NCBI GenBank assembly: GCA_035652815.1
Contig: DASRDB010000012.1
Location: 1 to 64,000 of the forward strand
Length of the DNA stretch: 64,000 nt
Reading direction: 5' to 3'
Source: DASRDB01 sp035652815
GTDB taxonomy: Bacteria > Chloroflexota > Ktedonobacteria > Ktedonobacterales > Ktedonobacteraceae
Under the pieces are notes generated by a model. That model was not told the DNA's origin. It was given only the letters and a program-made list of their open reading frames with translations, and did no database searches. Positions 8,801 through 16,603 of this stretch are shown here, piece after piece (within the stretch, counting starts at the first letter, position 1; every line of letters begins with the position of its first letter). The position numbers were made by a program, and so were the translations under genes.

Positions 8801-9556
8801 TCATGCCTGCACAATAGTAATGCCAGCCGCCCGGTATGGGGCCAGCACCTCCCTGGAAACGGAGCGCTCAGTCACCAGGTGGGTCAGGTCGCTCAATGGT
8901 CCAACGATGTACGGCGCAGCCGTACCCAGCTTTTCACCAGATGTTACGGCGATCACTTCAGCCGAACTTGCGATCATGGCGCGCTTCACATACGCTTCCT
9001 CAAGATCAAAGGTGCTGATGCCGACCTCGGGATGCAGGCTGCCGATACCGAGAAAGCAGATATCGGCCCGTATGTCGCGATAGGCCTCGACGGTTGCCGC
9101 GCCGACGGTCACGCGCTCGTGCTTGTAGAGTTTTCCACCGATTACAATGACCTCAATCGTAGGGTGTTCTGCCAGGGCCAGGGCTACCGGTGGACTGTGC
9201 GTAATCACGGTGCCGCGCAGGTCGGGCGAAAGATGTTTTGCCACCTGTAGAGACGTGGTTCCTCCACCCAGAATAATTACCTGATCCTGGCGAATGAGGC
9301 TCACTGCGGCCTGGGCAATGGCTGCCTTGACCTGGGGAGCCTGCTGCTGGCGCTCGGTGAAACTGGCGCTGGCTGGAGAGCGAGGAAGCGCGCCTCCATG
9401 CACCCGCAGCAACTCGCCCGCCGCAGCCAGTTCATTGAGGTCACGGCGAATAGTATCTTCTGAAACGTGCAGAACCTTGCTGAGTTCTGAGGAAAGAACC
9501 TTGCCCTCACGCTGCAAGGTTTGCAGGATCGAACGGCGTCGTTCAGCAGTCAGCAT
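8801..9556 (-). CDS. DeoR-family transcriptional regulator
   Basis: A 251-residue regulator. Residues about 6-57 are the DeoR winged-helix domain, including VSEDTIRRDLNELAAAGELLRVHGGA, the family signature. The rest is a DeoR C-terminal sugar-phosphate sensor domain with the ILGGGTTSLQVAKHL phosphate-binding turn, GGKLY and FLGIGS motifs. GGAG 9 nt before the ATG at 9556 supports this start over a longer frame. It ends 8 nt beyond the GH3 gene's stop and is transcribed towards it, so it is not in that operon; it is divergent from the gene at 9714 and probably controls that promoter and its own. Effector is likely a phosphorylated sugar, but which one is unknown. Confidence 0.9.
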   Translation of the reverse strand: MLTAERRRSILQTLQREGKVLSSELSKVLHVSEDTIRRDLNELAAAGELLRVHGGALPRSPASASFTERQQQAPQVKAAIAQAAVSLIRQDQVIILGGGTTSLQVAKHLSPDLRGTVITHSPPVALALAEHPTIEVIVIGGKLYKHERVTVGAATVEAYRDIRADICFLGIGSLHPEVGISTFDLEEAYVKRAMIASSAEVIAVTSGEKLGTAAPYIVGPLSDLTHLVTERSVSREVLAPYRAAGITIVQA

Positions 9557-9589
9557 TGCGTTTTTCTCCGTGAAAATACTTGATATACC

Positions 9590-9642
9590 TTGACATTGCA
9601 TGAATATCTGTGATAGTATCTGGTTAGTGCAGTATATTGCAC
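9590..9642 (+). promoter_or_regulatory. Putative promoter with a 16-bp palindromic operator
   Basis: TTGACA (9590-9595) and GATAGT (9612-9617) are spaced 16 nt. Immediately downstream, 9627-9642 reads GTGCAGTATATTGCAC, a dyad with one mismatched pair, covering the expected transcript start. Its position between the DeoR gene and its divergent neighbour makes it a candidate DeoR-protein operator. Confidence 0.5.
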
Positions 9643-9713
9643 GTTTATGCGTATTGTCAAGGATTCATTAACAGACGTTTAACAAGCAATTTTCCATAAA
9701 GTGAGGAATTAAC

Positions 9714-9920
9714 ATGTTTCGACAGATTACGATACATCCACCGCTTCCCTGTGTCTATCACGGCTGTGATGGGCAGGCATCAGTCGCCATTACGTATGAG
9801 GTTTCTGAACGAGAATGGCGCATGGTCCCCATGTGCGAACGCCATCGGGTCTCCATCCCAGAAAGGAATGAGAGACTGAGTGACGTTTCACCTCATGCAG
9901 CGTATACTGATACCAGGTAA
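9714..9920 (+). CDS. Small putative zinc-binding protein
   Basis: A 68-residue protein with C13, C18, C41 and H44 in a Cx4C...Cx2H arrangement typical of small zinc ribbons. A purine-rich GTGAGGAA precedes the ATG. It lies 23 nt upstream of the HAD phosphatase start, so the two are likely cotranscribed from the promoter at 9590. No named family recognised. The composition (charged C-terminal tail) and position suggest a real gene, possibly a regulatory or adaptor protein, but no function can be assigned. Confidence 0.6.
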   Translation: MFRQITIHPPLPCVYHGCDGQASVAITYEVSEREWRMVPMCERHRVSIPERNERLSDVSPHAAYTDTR

Positions 9921-9943
9921 ATATGACTGAAAGGAGAGAGGAC

Positions 9944-10708
9944 ATGGATGGAATCAAACATGTCTTAACCGATATGGATGGAGTCATCGTGCAAGGCAAT
10001 ACGCTGCTCCCCGGAGCAGCAGAGTTTATACAGCGCTTACGTGCCAGGGATATTCCTTTCCTGATTTTGACTAATAACTCGCGTTTCACTCCGCGCGACC
10101 TGCAAGTGCGGTTGTCCTATATGGGATTGGACGTTCCTTCAGAAGCCATTTTCACTTCCGCGTTGGCGACGGCACAGTTCCTGCACGATCAACATCCAGA
10201 AGGGCGAGCCTTCGTCATTGGAGAGTCAGGGCTGACGACAGCCCTGCACGATATCGGCTACGTTATTACCGACACGGAACCGGATTACGTGGTGCTGGGA
10301 GAGACGACCGCATATAGCTTTCAACACATCACGCAGGCGATTCGCTTGATTATGGCTGGAGCGCGTTTCATCGCCACCAATCCTGATGAGATGGGGCCGG
10401 GTGAAGGGGGTATCGTTCCGGCCACCGGAGCCGTTGCGGCATTGATAAGCACAGCCAGTGGCGTCAAGCCCTACATCATCGGCAAGCCAAATCCGCTGAT
10501 GATGCGCACCGCCCTGCGAACGCTCAATGCCCATTCCGAGGATTCGGTGATGATCGGTGATCGCATGGATACCGATATTATTGCGGGAATAGAGAGCGGC
10601 CTGCGCACCATCCTGGTGCTTTCAGGAGTTACCAGGCGCGAGCAAATCGAACGCTTCCCGTACCGTCCTACGTGGATAAAGGAGTCCGTTGCGGAAATTG
10701 AGCTATAA
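9944..10708 (+). CDS. HAD-superfamily subfamily IIA (NagD-like) phosphatase
   Basis: A 254-residue HAD hydrolase. Motif I is LTDMDGVIVQG near the N-terminus, motif II is the TNNS stretch, motif III Lys is in GKPNPLMM, and motif IV is MIGDRMDTDI. The C2 cap position and the GKPNP motif place it with NagD/phosphoglycolate-type phosphatases. AAGGAG 7 nt before the ATG at 9944 favours that start over the upstream ATG at 9923. Linked to a DeoR sugar regulator, it may dephosphorylate a sugar phosphate, but the substrate is not readable. Confidence 0.88.
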   Translation: MDGIKHVLTDMDGVIVQGNTLLPGAAEFIQRLRARDIPFLILTNNSRFTPRDLQVRLSYMGLDVPSEAIFTSALATAQFLHDQHPEGRAFVIGESGLTTALHDIGYVITDTEPDYVVLGETTAYSFQHITQAIRLIMAGARFIATNPDEMGPGEGGIVPATGAVAALISTASGVKPYIIGKPNPLMMRTALRTLNAHSEDSVMIGDRMDTDIIAGIESGLRTILVLSGVTRREQIERFPYRPTWIKESVAEIEL

Positions 10709-10721
10709 GACTGGTGAGGTG

Positions 10722-10913
10722 ATGGTGTCCAAGAAATACCCCACCTTTTTGAAGGTGTATGTCATTCCTGTAGTATTGTTCAACCTGGCTATAGGTGGCT
10801 GGGATGCCATTGCTACGCACATCTCAGCACCTCTATTGACTGATCTCGGGTACGCGGTCATTGTGACAGTGAGTCTGTACCTCTACCTGCTGTACCTGGA
10901 TCGTTACATCTGA
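10722..10913 (+). CDS. Small two-helix membrane protein
   Basis: A 63-residue protein with two hydrophobic segments separated by a short polar turn (VYVIPVVLFNLAIGG; TDLGYAVIVTVSLYLYLLYL). GGTGAGGT precedes the ATG at 10722; a longer in-frame start at 10689 would overlap the phosphatase. It sits 13 nt after the HAD gene and probably shares its transcript. No family recognised. Confidence 0.55.
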   Translation: MVSKKYPTFLKVYVIPVVLFNLAIGGWDAIATHISAPLLTDLGYAVIVTVSLYLYLLYLDRYI

Positions 10914-10986
10914 CACTTTTGCTTTCTGGCAAGAAATGAGCTTCCCTTGCCTTGAGTATTTCCAGGAGAAATGCTCAAGGCAACAT

Positions 10987-11670
10987 CTAAAAATGTTCTC
11001 TCAATTCAACAAACGAGTTGAGGAGCAGATGAAAGCTATCCCCGTGTTCGTGTATATCCTGGTTTTCCAGGTGCCACGTATGTTGATGTGGAATGAAAAC
11101 CGTATGCAGTCCGGCCTTGCGCGCCGGATTGATATCTGATTTGGGCGAATTGCCTATCATCCAGGTCTTCCCGGCATCCAACTCAAGTTCGCTTACCAGC
11201 CGCTCGTAGGTCTCGACATCCTTCTCCGGCACAATGATGGTATGCCGGAAGTAGATATCCAGACCTGAGTTCTCGATCTTGAGCTGCTGCTCGTCCTGGT
11301 TCCCTTTGGTCAGCAGGATCAGGTCATGGCGAGGCGCGAGATAGTCAAGCGTCTCCGCGACCCCTGGAATGACCTGCATGGGATGGTGCAAGATTTGCTC
11401 ACCCAGTGAATGAACGTATTGCAAATCTTCCTCGCTCACATGCCGCTCAGCAAGCTGGCGATAGGTCTCCTGCAAGCTGCGGGCGAAGTTGGCTGAGCCG
11501 TAACCCTGCGCGACCTCGATTTCATCCAGCACGTTGCGCACCTCGCGAGGTGACAAAGTGGAATGATTCAGAAACTCGATAAAGGCTTCGATGGCGCGCT
11601 CGAAGAAGATGTTATTCTCCCAGAGCGTGTCATCTCCATCAATCAGCAAGTGTTGTCCAGTATAACGCAT
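10987..11670 (-). CDS. HAD-family hydrolase
   Basis: A 227-residue HAD protein beginning MRYTGQHLLIDGDDTLWENN, with motif I IDGDDTL, motif II LLTKGN and motif IV MIGNSPKSDI. The helical cap between motifs I and II points to a subfamily I enzyme such as YjjG-like nucleotidases or phosphoglycolate phosphatases. The chosen ATG is 4 nt past the der stop codon, so the two genes form a minus-strand operon. Longer in-frame starts would overlap der and lack a ribosome site. Substrate not determinable. Confidence 0.8.
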   Translation of the reverse strand: MRYTGQHLLIDGDDTLWENNIFFERAIEAFIEFLNHSTLSPREVRNVLDEIEVAQGYGSANFARSLQETYRQLAERHVSEEDLQYVHSLGEQILHHPMQVIPGVAETLDYLAPRHDLILLTKGNQDEQQLKIENSGLDIYFRHTIIVPEKDVETYERLVSELELDAGKTWMIGNSPKSDINPARKAGLHTVFIPHQHTWHLENQDIHEHGDSFHLLLNSFVELREHF

Positions 11671-11674
11671 AATC

Positions 11675-13099
11675 CTATTTTCTTCTTTCCTCGACATCCT
11701 TTTGCGAACGAGCGCGGAAATACATCCGTATCGCTGTTCCCTTGAAGTCAAAGGCGGCGCGCAACTGGTTCTCCAGGTAGCGTTCGTAGGAGAAGTGCAG
11801 CGCTTCCGGGTCGTTCACAAAGAAAACGAAGGTCGGCGGATTCACCTGTGTCTGCGTGACATAATAAATCTTTAAGGTCTTGCCGCGATTGAGCGTCGGG
11901 TTATGCCTGCGTACTGCTTCCCGCACAACCTCGTTGAGCTTCGAGGTCGGAATGCGCAGGAAGCGTATATCCGAGATGCTGACCGCCGTTTCCAGCAGCG
12001 ACTTGACATGATAGCCCGTTTTGGCCGAAGCAAAGACGATGGGCGCGTAGGGAATAAACTTCAGCCCTTCCTGCACAACGCGGCGATAGGCATCAGCGCT
12101 TTCGATCTCTTCGTCGGGATGCGGCGGCCTGCCCTCGCGAGCGGCCCGGCGCTGTTCCTGGGCGAGATCCCATTTATTGACTACCACAATCACGCCTTTA
12201 GCGCGTTCGTGTATCTCTCCGGCAATATGCGTGTCCTGGGCCGCCAAACCCTCGCTGGCATCGATAACGAGAATGGCAACATCCGCGCGTTCAATAGCGC
12301 GAATCGAGCGCAGCACGCTATATTGCTCGATGCCATGACTGATACGTCCTCTGCGGCGAATACCAGCCGTATCGATCAAAATGATCTTGCGCCCCTCAAA
12401 TTCTACCTCAGTATCGATAGCATCGCGGGTCGTACCTGGCACATCGCTCACAATGGCACGCTGGGAACCCAGGATAGCATTGAGCAACGAGGATTTGCCG
12501 ACGTTCGGACGCCCCACGATGGCGATACGTGGAATATCCTCTTCCTCTTCCTCGCTCTGCTCCGGCTCCGGCGGCAGTTCCTCGACGATGCGGTCCAGCA
12601 AATCGCCCGTACCCGTTCCCTGCGTAGACGAGATATCAATAGGATCGCCCAGTCCAAGCGCGTAAAATTCAACGGCATCCTGGCGCAGCTTCGCGTTATC
12701 CGCTTTGTTCGCCGCCAGGATCACGGGCTTCTTCGCGCGCCGCAGCAGATCAGCGACTTCTTCATCGGCGGCAGTAATACCGGCGCGAGCATCGACCATA
12801 AAGACGATCACGTCGGCCTCTTCAATAGCTAATTCGGCCTGCGCCCGCACGTGCTTCATAATATCGCCCGGCTGCCCTGTCAGGCCAACCTGCCCAACGG
12901 GGATATCCCCGCTCATTTCAAGGCCGCCCGTATCAATCAGCGTAAATTCGCGCCCATTCCAATCGGTATCGCCATACAGGCGGTCGCGTGTCGTCCCTGG
13001 CAAATCTTCCACGACCGCGACCCGCTCGCCAATCATGCGATTAAAAAATGTAGATTTTCCGACATTCGGTCGCCCCACAATGGCGACAAGTGGTTTCAT
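11675..13099 (-). CDS. der: Ribosome-associated GTPase Der (EngA)
   Basis: A 474-residue protein with two consecutive Ras-like GTPase domains and a C-terminal KH-like domain, the architecture unique to Der. Each domain has GRPNVGKS (domain 1 at residues 8-15), an LPGTTRD/VPGTTRD switch region, DTGG/DTAG, and NKAD/NKWD. Der acts late in 50S subunit assembly. Between the domains is an acidic linker (EQSEEEEEDIP). The last 15 residues are a basic extension. The gene leads an operon with the HAD protein just downstream. Confidence 0.96.
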   Translation of the reverse strand: MKPLVAIVGRPNVGKSTFFNRMIGERVAVVEDLPGTTRDRLYGDTDWNGREFTLIDTGGLEMSGDIPVGQVGLTGQPGDIMKHVRAQAELAIEEADVIVFMVDARAGITAADEEVADLLRRAKKPVILAANKADNAKLRQDAVEFYALGLGDPIDISSTQGTGTGDLLDRIVEELPPEPEQSEEEEEDIPRIAIVGRPNVGKSSLLNAILGSQRAIVSDVPGTTRDAIDTEVEFEGRKIILIDTAGIRRRGRISHGIEQYSVLRSIRAIERADVAILVIDASEGLAAQDTHIAGEIHERAKGVIVVVNKWDLAQEQRRAAREGRPPHPDEEIESADAYRRVVQEGLKFIPYAPIVFASAKTGYHVKSLLETAVSISDIRFLRIPTSKLNEVVREAVRRHNPTLNRGKTLKIYYVTQTQVNPPTFVFFVNDPEALHFSYERYLENQLRAAFDFKGTAIRMYFRARSQKDVEERRK

Positions 13100-13119
13100 A
13101 ATATAGCCCCTCTACCCTT

Positions 13120-13152
13120 TCCGCAAAAAGGCGGCACCCATGATAGGGTGCC
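13120..13152 (-). terminator. Hairpin with T-run in the der leader, possible attenuator
   Basis: On the minus strand GGCACCC-TATCAT-GGGTGCC is followed by GCCTTTTTGCGG. The 7-bp GC-rich stem and T5 lie about 20-50 nt upstream of the der ATG, so it could act as an attenuator, or end leftward transcription from elsewhere. Confidence 0.35.
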
Positions 13153-13252
13153 TGCTCGTCAGGTTTTTCTTATTGGTTGTTATTATAACATAGACTGGAA
13201 ACTATACTATAATCAAATGAACCTGATCTTTTCAAAACAGTCAGAGAAGACG

Positions 13253-13455
13253 ATGGTTGCGAATCCACAGTATCCCGATTTGCGTGGCATCTATGACGGA
13301 AGAGGCTTTCGAGCAGATGATTAGCGTTGAAAGTCCATATCGCTATGAACTCATTGATGGGATTATAAACGATATGACGGGTTCATCACCCGAGCATAGC
13401 GTCATTGCCTCTAATATTGAGATACTGCTGCGCCAGCAACCTGGTAATAGCGGCC
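13253..13455 (+). pseudogene. Truncated Uma2-family endonuclease gene
   Basis: The ATG at 13253 opens MVANPQYPDLRG, then the frame shifts: the continuing family sequence MTEEAFEQMISVESPYRYEL, with IDGIINDMTGSSPEHS following, is in another frame from about 13293. This is the N-terminal third of a Uma2/DUF820 restriction-like nuclease, a family abundant in Chloroflexota and cyanobacteria. After about 13455 the family sequence is lost where a palindromic element begins, so the gene carries both a frameshift and a truncation. A TATAAT at 13208-13213 may be its old promoter. Confidence 0.7.
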
Positions 13456-13608
13456 TTTCTCCCCGACACTTTTGGGGGGATACTGTTTCGCCCCACCACC
13501 CCGCCCCGGGACAGGCACCAGGCCCCCACTCCACCGCCCCACATCCCCCTGTCCATACGCCCCAGGAGCCGCTTCGCCGCTCCCCGCAAAAATGTGTCAG
13601 GGAGAGAG
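13456..13608. repeat. Small inverted-repeat element inside the broken Uma2 gene
   Basis: About 150 nt bounded by imperfect inverted ends (TTTCTCCCCGACACTTTTG on the left; the right end complements to TCTCTCCCTGACACATTTTTG). The inside includes CCCCACATCCCCCTGTCC and GGGACAGGCACCAGGCCCCC, which also occur in the 39622-39764 repeat, so the two belong to one family (D). No coding capacity. Confidence 0.65.
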
Positions 13609-13662
13609 GCCCCACCACCCGCAACAGGCATAGTAAAGTCCCAAAAGTGCCAGAAAAGACGC

Positions 13663-13693
13663 TTGACTCTCCAGTTACGGGAGATGTTACAGT
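13663..13693 (+). promoter_or_regulatory. MerR-type promoter with 19-bp spacer and dyad operator
   Basis: TTGACT (13663-13668), exactly 19 nt, then TACAGT (13688-13693). The spacer begins with the dyad CTCCAGTTACGGGAG (13669-13683), the operator form used by MerR-family activators, which twist an over-long spacer to activate transcription. It precedes the operon that ends in a MerR-family gene, so autoregulation is likely. Confidence 0.82.
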
Positions 13694-13734
13694 TCCTCTA
13701 GAAGCAAACACACCTGAAAGAAAGAGGAACTACC

Positions 13735-14688
13735 ATGCAGATGATCTCCTATTCTGGCAATGGCGACTATTGTTACGCGAACAGTTTGTATATGAGCCTG
13801 CTCGCGGCGGGCGCGAAGGCGGGCGAAGTTCCCACTCCAGGCTTTCTTGAATGCCTGACCACGCTTCCATTTGGCAAGATGTACCTGCGGCTGGACGAGG
13901 GGCCGCTGGTCTTCTTCAGCAGTTCAGAGGCTAATCCTGATCTCGGTTTGACGCTTGCGGTGCAATCGCTCGGCTGGGAATGTGAGGAAACGCGCGGCGG
14001 GTCGGCAGAGGAAGCCCTGGTGCGGCTGCGTAAAGCGGTACAGGATGCGCCCGTGCTGGCTGGTCCGCTTGATATGGGCTACCTGACCTACAGTCCCTTT
14101 CACCGGGAACTCGCGGGCGGCGATCACTTTGTGCTTGTCCTTGCCGTTGAAGAAGATTGCGTCATTATGCATGATCCCATGAAGTATCCCTATGCCTCGC
14201 TGCCTCTCTCGGAGTTTCTTGAAGCATGGCGCGCGGACCGCGTTGGTTATCGCAGCGCGCCTTATACTATGCGCTCCCATTTCCGGCAGGTTGAAGCTCG
14301 CACACGGCAGGAGATGATTGCGCGTGCGCTTCCCACCATTCGCCACAATCTATCGGTGAGCCTGCAAGGGCCGGTGGTCTATAACGGGGTGGCCGCGCTC
14401 TCCTGTTTGATAGATGACCTGAGAGCGGATGAGAAACCATCTTCAGTCCTGGAAAGCCTGGCAACGTTCGTCTTCCCGCTTGCCGCCCGCCGCTCGTTGG
14501 ATGCCGCGTTCTTCCTGCGGGAAGCGGGTCTGCCGGATGCCGCCCAATGCATGCAGCGACAGGCGATGCTGGCAGGTAAGGCGCAGTACCTCGCGGCGCA
14601 TGAGCAATGGCAAAGCGTGGCTGCTATAATGGAGCAACTGGCAGAGGAAGAACAGAAGCTGCTTGCATCCCTGGAGCATAGTGCATGA
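13735..14688 (+). CDS. BtrH N-terminal/C39-like protein of unknown substrate
   Basis: A 317-residue protein. The N-terminal ~170 residues resemble the BtrH N-terminal and C39-like papain-fold families: a Cys in YCYANSLYM (C13), a His in GGDHFVLVLA and an HDP motif, spaced like a Cys-His-Asp arrangement. BtrH-type proteins transfer or hydrolyse acyl/peptidyl groups in natural-product pathways; C39-like ones cleave peptides. The C-terminal part is helical. It is first in an operon with the MerR regulator (ATGA overlap at 14685-14688) and behind a MerR-type promoter, so it is likely induced by a small molecule sensed by that regulator and may act on it. AGAGGAA precedes the ATG. Catalysis is inferred only. 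Confidence 0.65.
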   Translation: MQMISYSGNGDYCYANSLYMSLLAAGAKAGEVPTPGFLECLTTLPFGKMYLRLDEGPLVFFSSSEANPDLGLTLAVQSLGWECEETRGGSAEEALVRLRKAVQDAPVLAGPLDMGYLTYSPFHRELAGGDHFVLVLAVEEDCVIMHDPMKYPYASLPLSEFLEAWRADRVGYRSAPYTMRSHFRQVEARTRQEMIARALPTIRHNLSVSLQGPVVYNGVAALSCLIDDLRADEKPSSVLESLATFVFPLAARRSLDAAFFLREAGLPDAAQCMQRQAMLAGKAQYLAAHEQWQSVAAIMEQLAEEEQKLLASLEHSA

Positions 14689-15503
14689 TTCGGATTGGCG
14701 ATTTCTCGAAGCTGAGCCAGGTTTCGATCAAGACCCTGCGCTACTACGATGAGCTGGGCCTGCTCAAACCCGTGCATGTCGATGAGTTTACGGGCTACCG
14801 CTACTACTCAGTGAGCCAGTTGCCCAGGCTCAATCGCATCCTGGCGCTCAAAGACCTGGGCCTTTCGCTCGAACAGGTTGCCCAGGTCTTGAACGAGGAT
14901 GTTTCGCCCGAACAACTGCGCGGCATGTTGCGCCTTCAGCAGGCCAGATTGCAACAACACATCACAGAGGAGCAGGCGCGGCTGGCGCGAGTCGAGGCCC
15001 GCCTGCAAGAGATTACCAGGGAGCATACCATGCCAGACTACGATGTCATCCTCAAACAGGTCGAACCGCAACTGGTGGTGAGCGTTCGCGATACGCTACC
15101 TAGCTATCCCGCCGTCGGTCGCCTTTTTGGTGTGCTTGAAAGGTACCTTGCTCGCGTTGGAGCTTATAGTCCCGACCTGATTGGTGCCGCCATCTGGCAT
15201 GATGACGATTACAAGACGCAAGATATCGATGGCGAAGCGGTCATCTATCTCAAGCAGCCTGTTCCCGAAAGCGGGCGCGTCAAAGTCTACATGCTGCCCG
15301 CCGCCACAATGGCAAGCGTCATTCACAAGGGCGCGTACAATCGCTTTCACCAGGCATACGAAGCCATCATGCGCTGGATCGAGGCCAACGGCTATTCCAT
15401 TGTTGGCCCCAACCGCGAGATTTACCTGTATTGCCTCGAACCTGTGCGCCAGGACGACGAAACCTATGTGACGGAGATTCAGTTTCCGGTGGCGAAAATG
15501 TAG
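14685..15503 (+). CDS. MerR-family regulator with GyrI-like ligand-binding domain
   Basis: A 272-residue BmrR-type regulator. Residues 1-70 are the MerR winged helix (IRIGDFSKLSQVSIKTLRYY, DEFTGYRYYS), about 75-110 the dimerising coiled coil, and about 120-272 a GyrI/AraC-effector-like domain, including the acidic residue in PNREIYL that in this fold contacts cationic ligands. It overlaps the upstream gene by 4 nt (translational coupling) and presumably binds the dyad at 13669-13683. Likely inducer: a lipophilic or cationic drug-like compound, unknown here. Confidence 0.92.
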   Translation: MIRIGDFSKLSQVSIKTLRYYDELGLLKPVHVDEFTGYRYYSVSQLPRLNRILALKDLGLSLEQVAQVLNEDVSPEQLRGMLRLQQARLQQHITEEQARLARVEARLQEITREHTMPDYDVILKQVEPQLVVSVRDTLPSYPAVGRLFGVLERYLARVGAYSPDLIGAAIWHDDDYKTQDIDGEAVIYLKQPVPESGRVKVYMLPAATMASVIHKGAYNRFHQAYEAIMRWIEANGYSIVGPNREIYLYCLEPVRQDDETYVTEIQFPVAKM

Positions 15504-15544
15504 GGATGGATGATGATTAGTAACGACCAGGATCAGCATCCTGG

Positions 15545-15577
15545 CATGTCATGCTTCGCTGCGCTCAGCATGACATG
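15545..15577. repeat. Short family B palindrome between convergent genes
   Basis: CATGTCATGC and GCATGACATG enclose a 13-nt loop. It lies between the convergent MerR-family and prs genes, so it may end transcripts from both sides, though no T-run follows. Confidence 0.6.
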
Positions 15578-15613
15578 GAGAGAGTCGCCTCTTTTTTAAG
15601 AGAAAGGCATTAA

Positions 15614-16552
15614 TTACCAGAACAATTCTGTGACAGAGCGGCCATCGTGGATACGGCTGATGGCTCCGGCGAAGAGTTCGGCGACGGAAAGTACGGTCAT
15701 ATTGGGCAGGCGTTTGCTTTCCGGTAGGGGGATAGAGTCGGTAATGACGATTTCTTTGATGGGGGCGGCCCGCAGGCGTTCGATGGCCGGGCCGGAGAAG
15801 ATGCCGTGTGTGGCGCAGCAGTAGATGTCGAGCGCGCCCTGCTCATGCACTACGCGCACTGCCTGGGTAAGCGAACCGGCGGTATCGATCTCGTCATCGA
15901 CAATCAGGGCATGCGTGCCTTTGACATTGCCGATAATGCCCATCGCCTCGGCAATGCTATTATTGCCATGACGGCGCTTTTCGACGATGGCAAGCGGAGC
16001 ATTGAGCCGGTCGGCCAGCTTGCGCGCCTTTTTAGCAAAGCCCTCGTCCGCCGAGACAACGGTAAAGTTATCCATGCCCTTCTCAGTGAAGTAACGCGCC
16101 TGGATAATCTGTGCCGTCAGTTCATCGACAGGAATATTGAAGAAACCTTGAATCTGCCCCGCGTGCATATCCATCGTGAGAACGCGATGCGCTCCGGCAA
16201 CGGTGATGCAATCAGCTATCAGGCGAGCCGTGATAGGCACACGCGGCTGGTCTTTTTTGTCGGTGCGTCCGTAGGCATAGTAGGGAATAACGGCGGTAAT
16301 GCGGGCAGCAGAAGCGCGTTTGAGGGCATCGATCATGATGAGCAATTCCATGATGGAGCGATTGACGGGGAAACTGAACGGCTGAATTACGAACACGTCG
16401 CGTCCGCGCACGTTATCGTTGATCTTGACAAAAATATTTTCGTTGCTGAATTGAAAAACATCCGCGTCTCCCAGAGGGATGCGCAGATGTTTGCAGATGG
16501 CCGCCGCTAAGGGACGATTCGCGTTGCCGGTAAAGACGCTCAGATCTTCCAT
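15614..16552 (-). CDS. prs: Ribose-phosphate pyrophosphokinase
   Basis: A 312-residue PRPP synthetase, the usual length. It makes phosphoribosyl pyrophosphate from ribose 5-phosphate and ATP for nucleotide, His and Trp synthesis. Visible signatures are the N-terminal FTGNANRPLA, DNVRGRDVFVIQP, YGRTDKKDQPRVPI, the DMHAGQIQGFF divalent-metal/substrate loop and the PRPP-binding LIVDDEIDTAGSL. It is cytoplasmic and a housekeeping gene. It stands alone between the repeat at 15545 and the sulfotransferase gene, 51 nt away. Confidence 0.95.
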   Translation of the reverse strand: MEDLSVFTGNANRPLAAAICKHLRIPLGDADVFQFSNENIFVKINDNVRGRDVFVIQPFSFPVNRSIMELLIMIDALKRASAARITAVIPYYAYGRTDKKDQPRVPITARLIADCITVAGAHRVLTMDMHAGQIQGFFNIPVDELTAQIIQARYFTEKGMDNFTVVSADEGFAKKARKLADRLNAPLAIVEKRRHGNNSIAEAMGIIGNVKGTHALIVDDEIDTAGSLTQAVRVVHEQGALDIYCCATHGIFSGPAIERLRAAPIKEIVITDSIPLPESKRLPNMTVLSVAELFAGAISRIHDGRSVTELFW

Positions 16553-16603
16553 TTCGTAGGTTCGCTCCTCCTGGATGCCTTGAGTATATCATATGCGGTA
16601 TAT

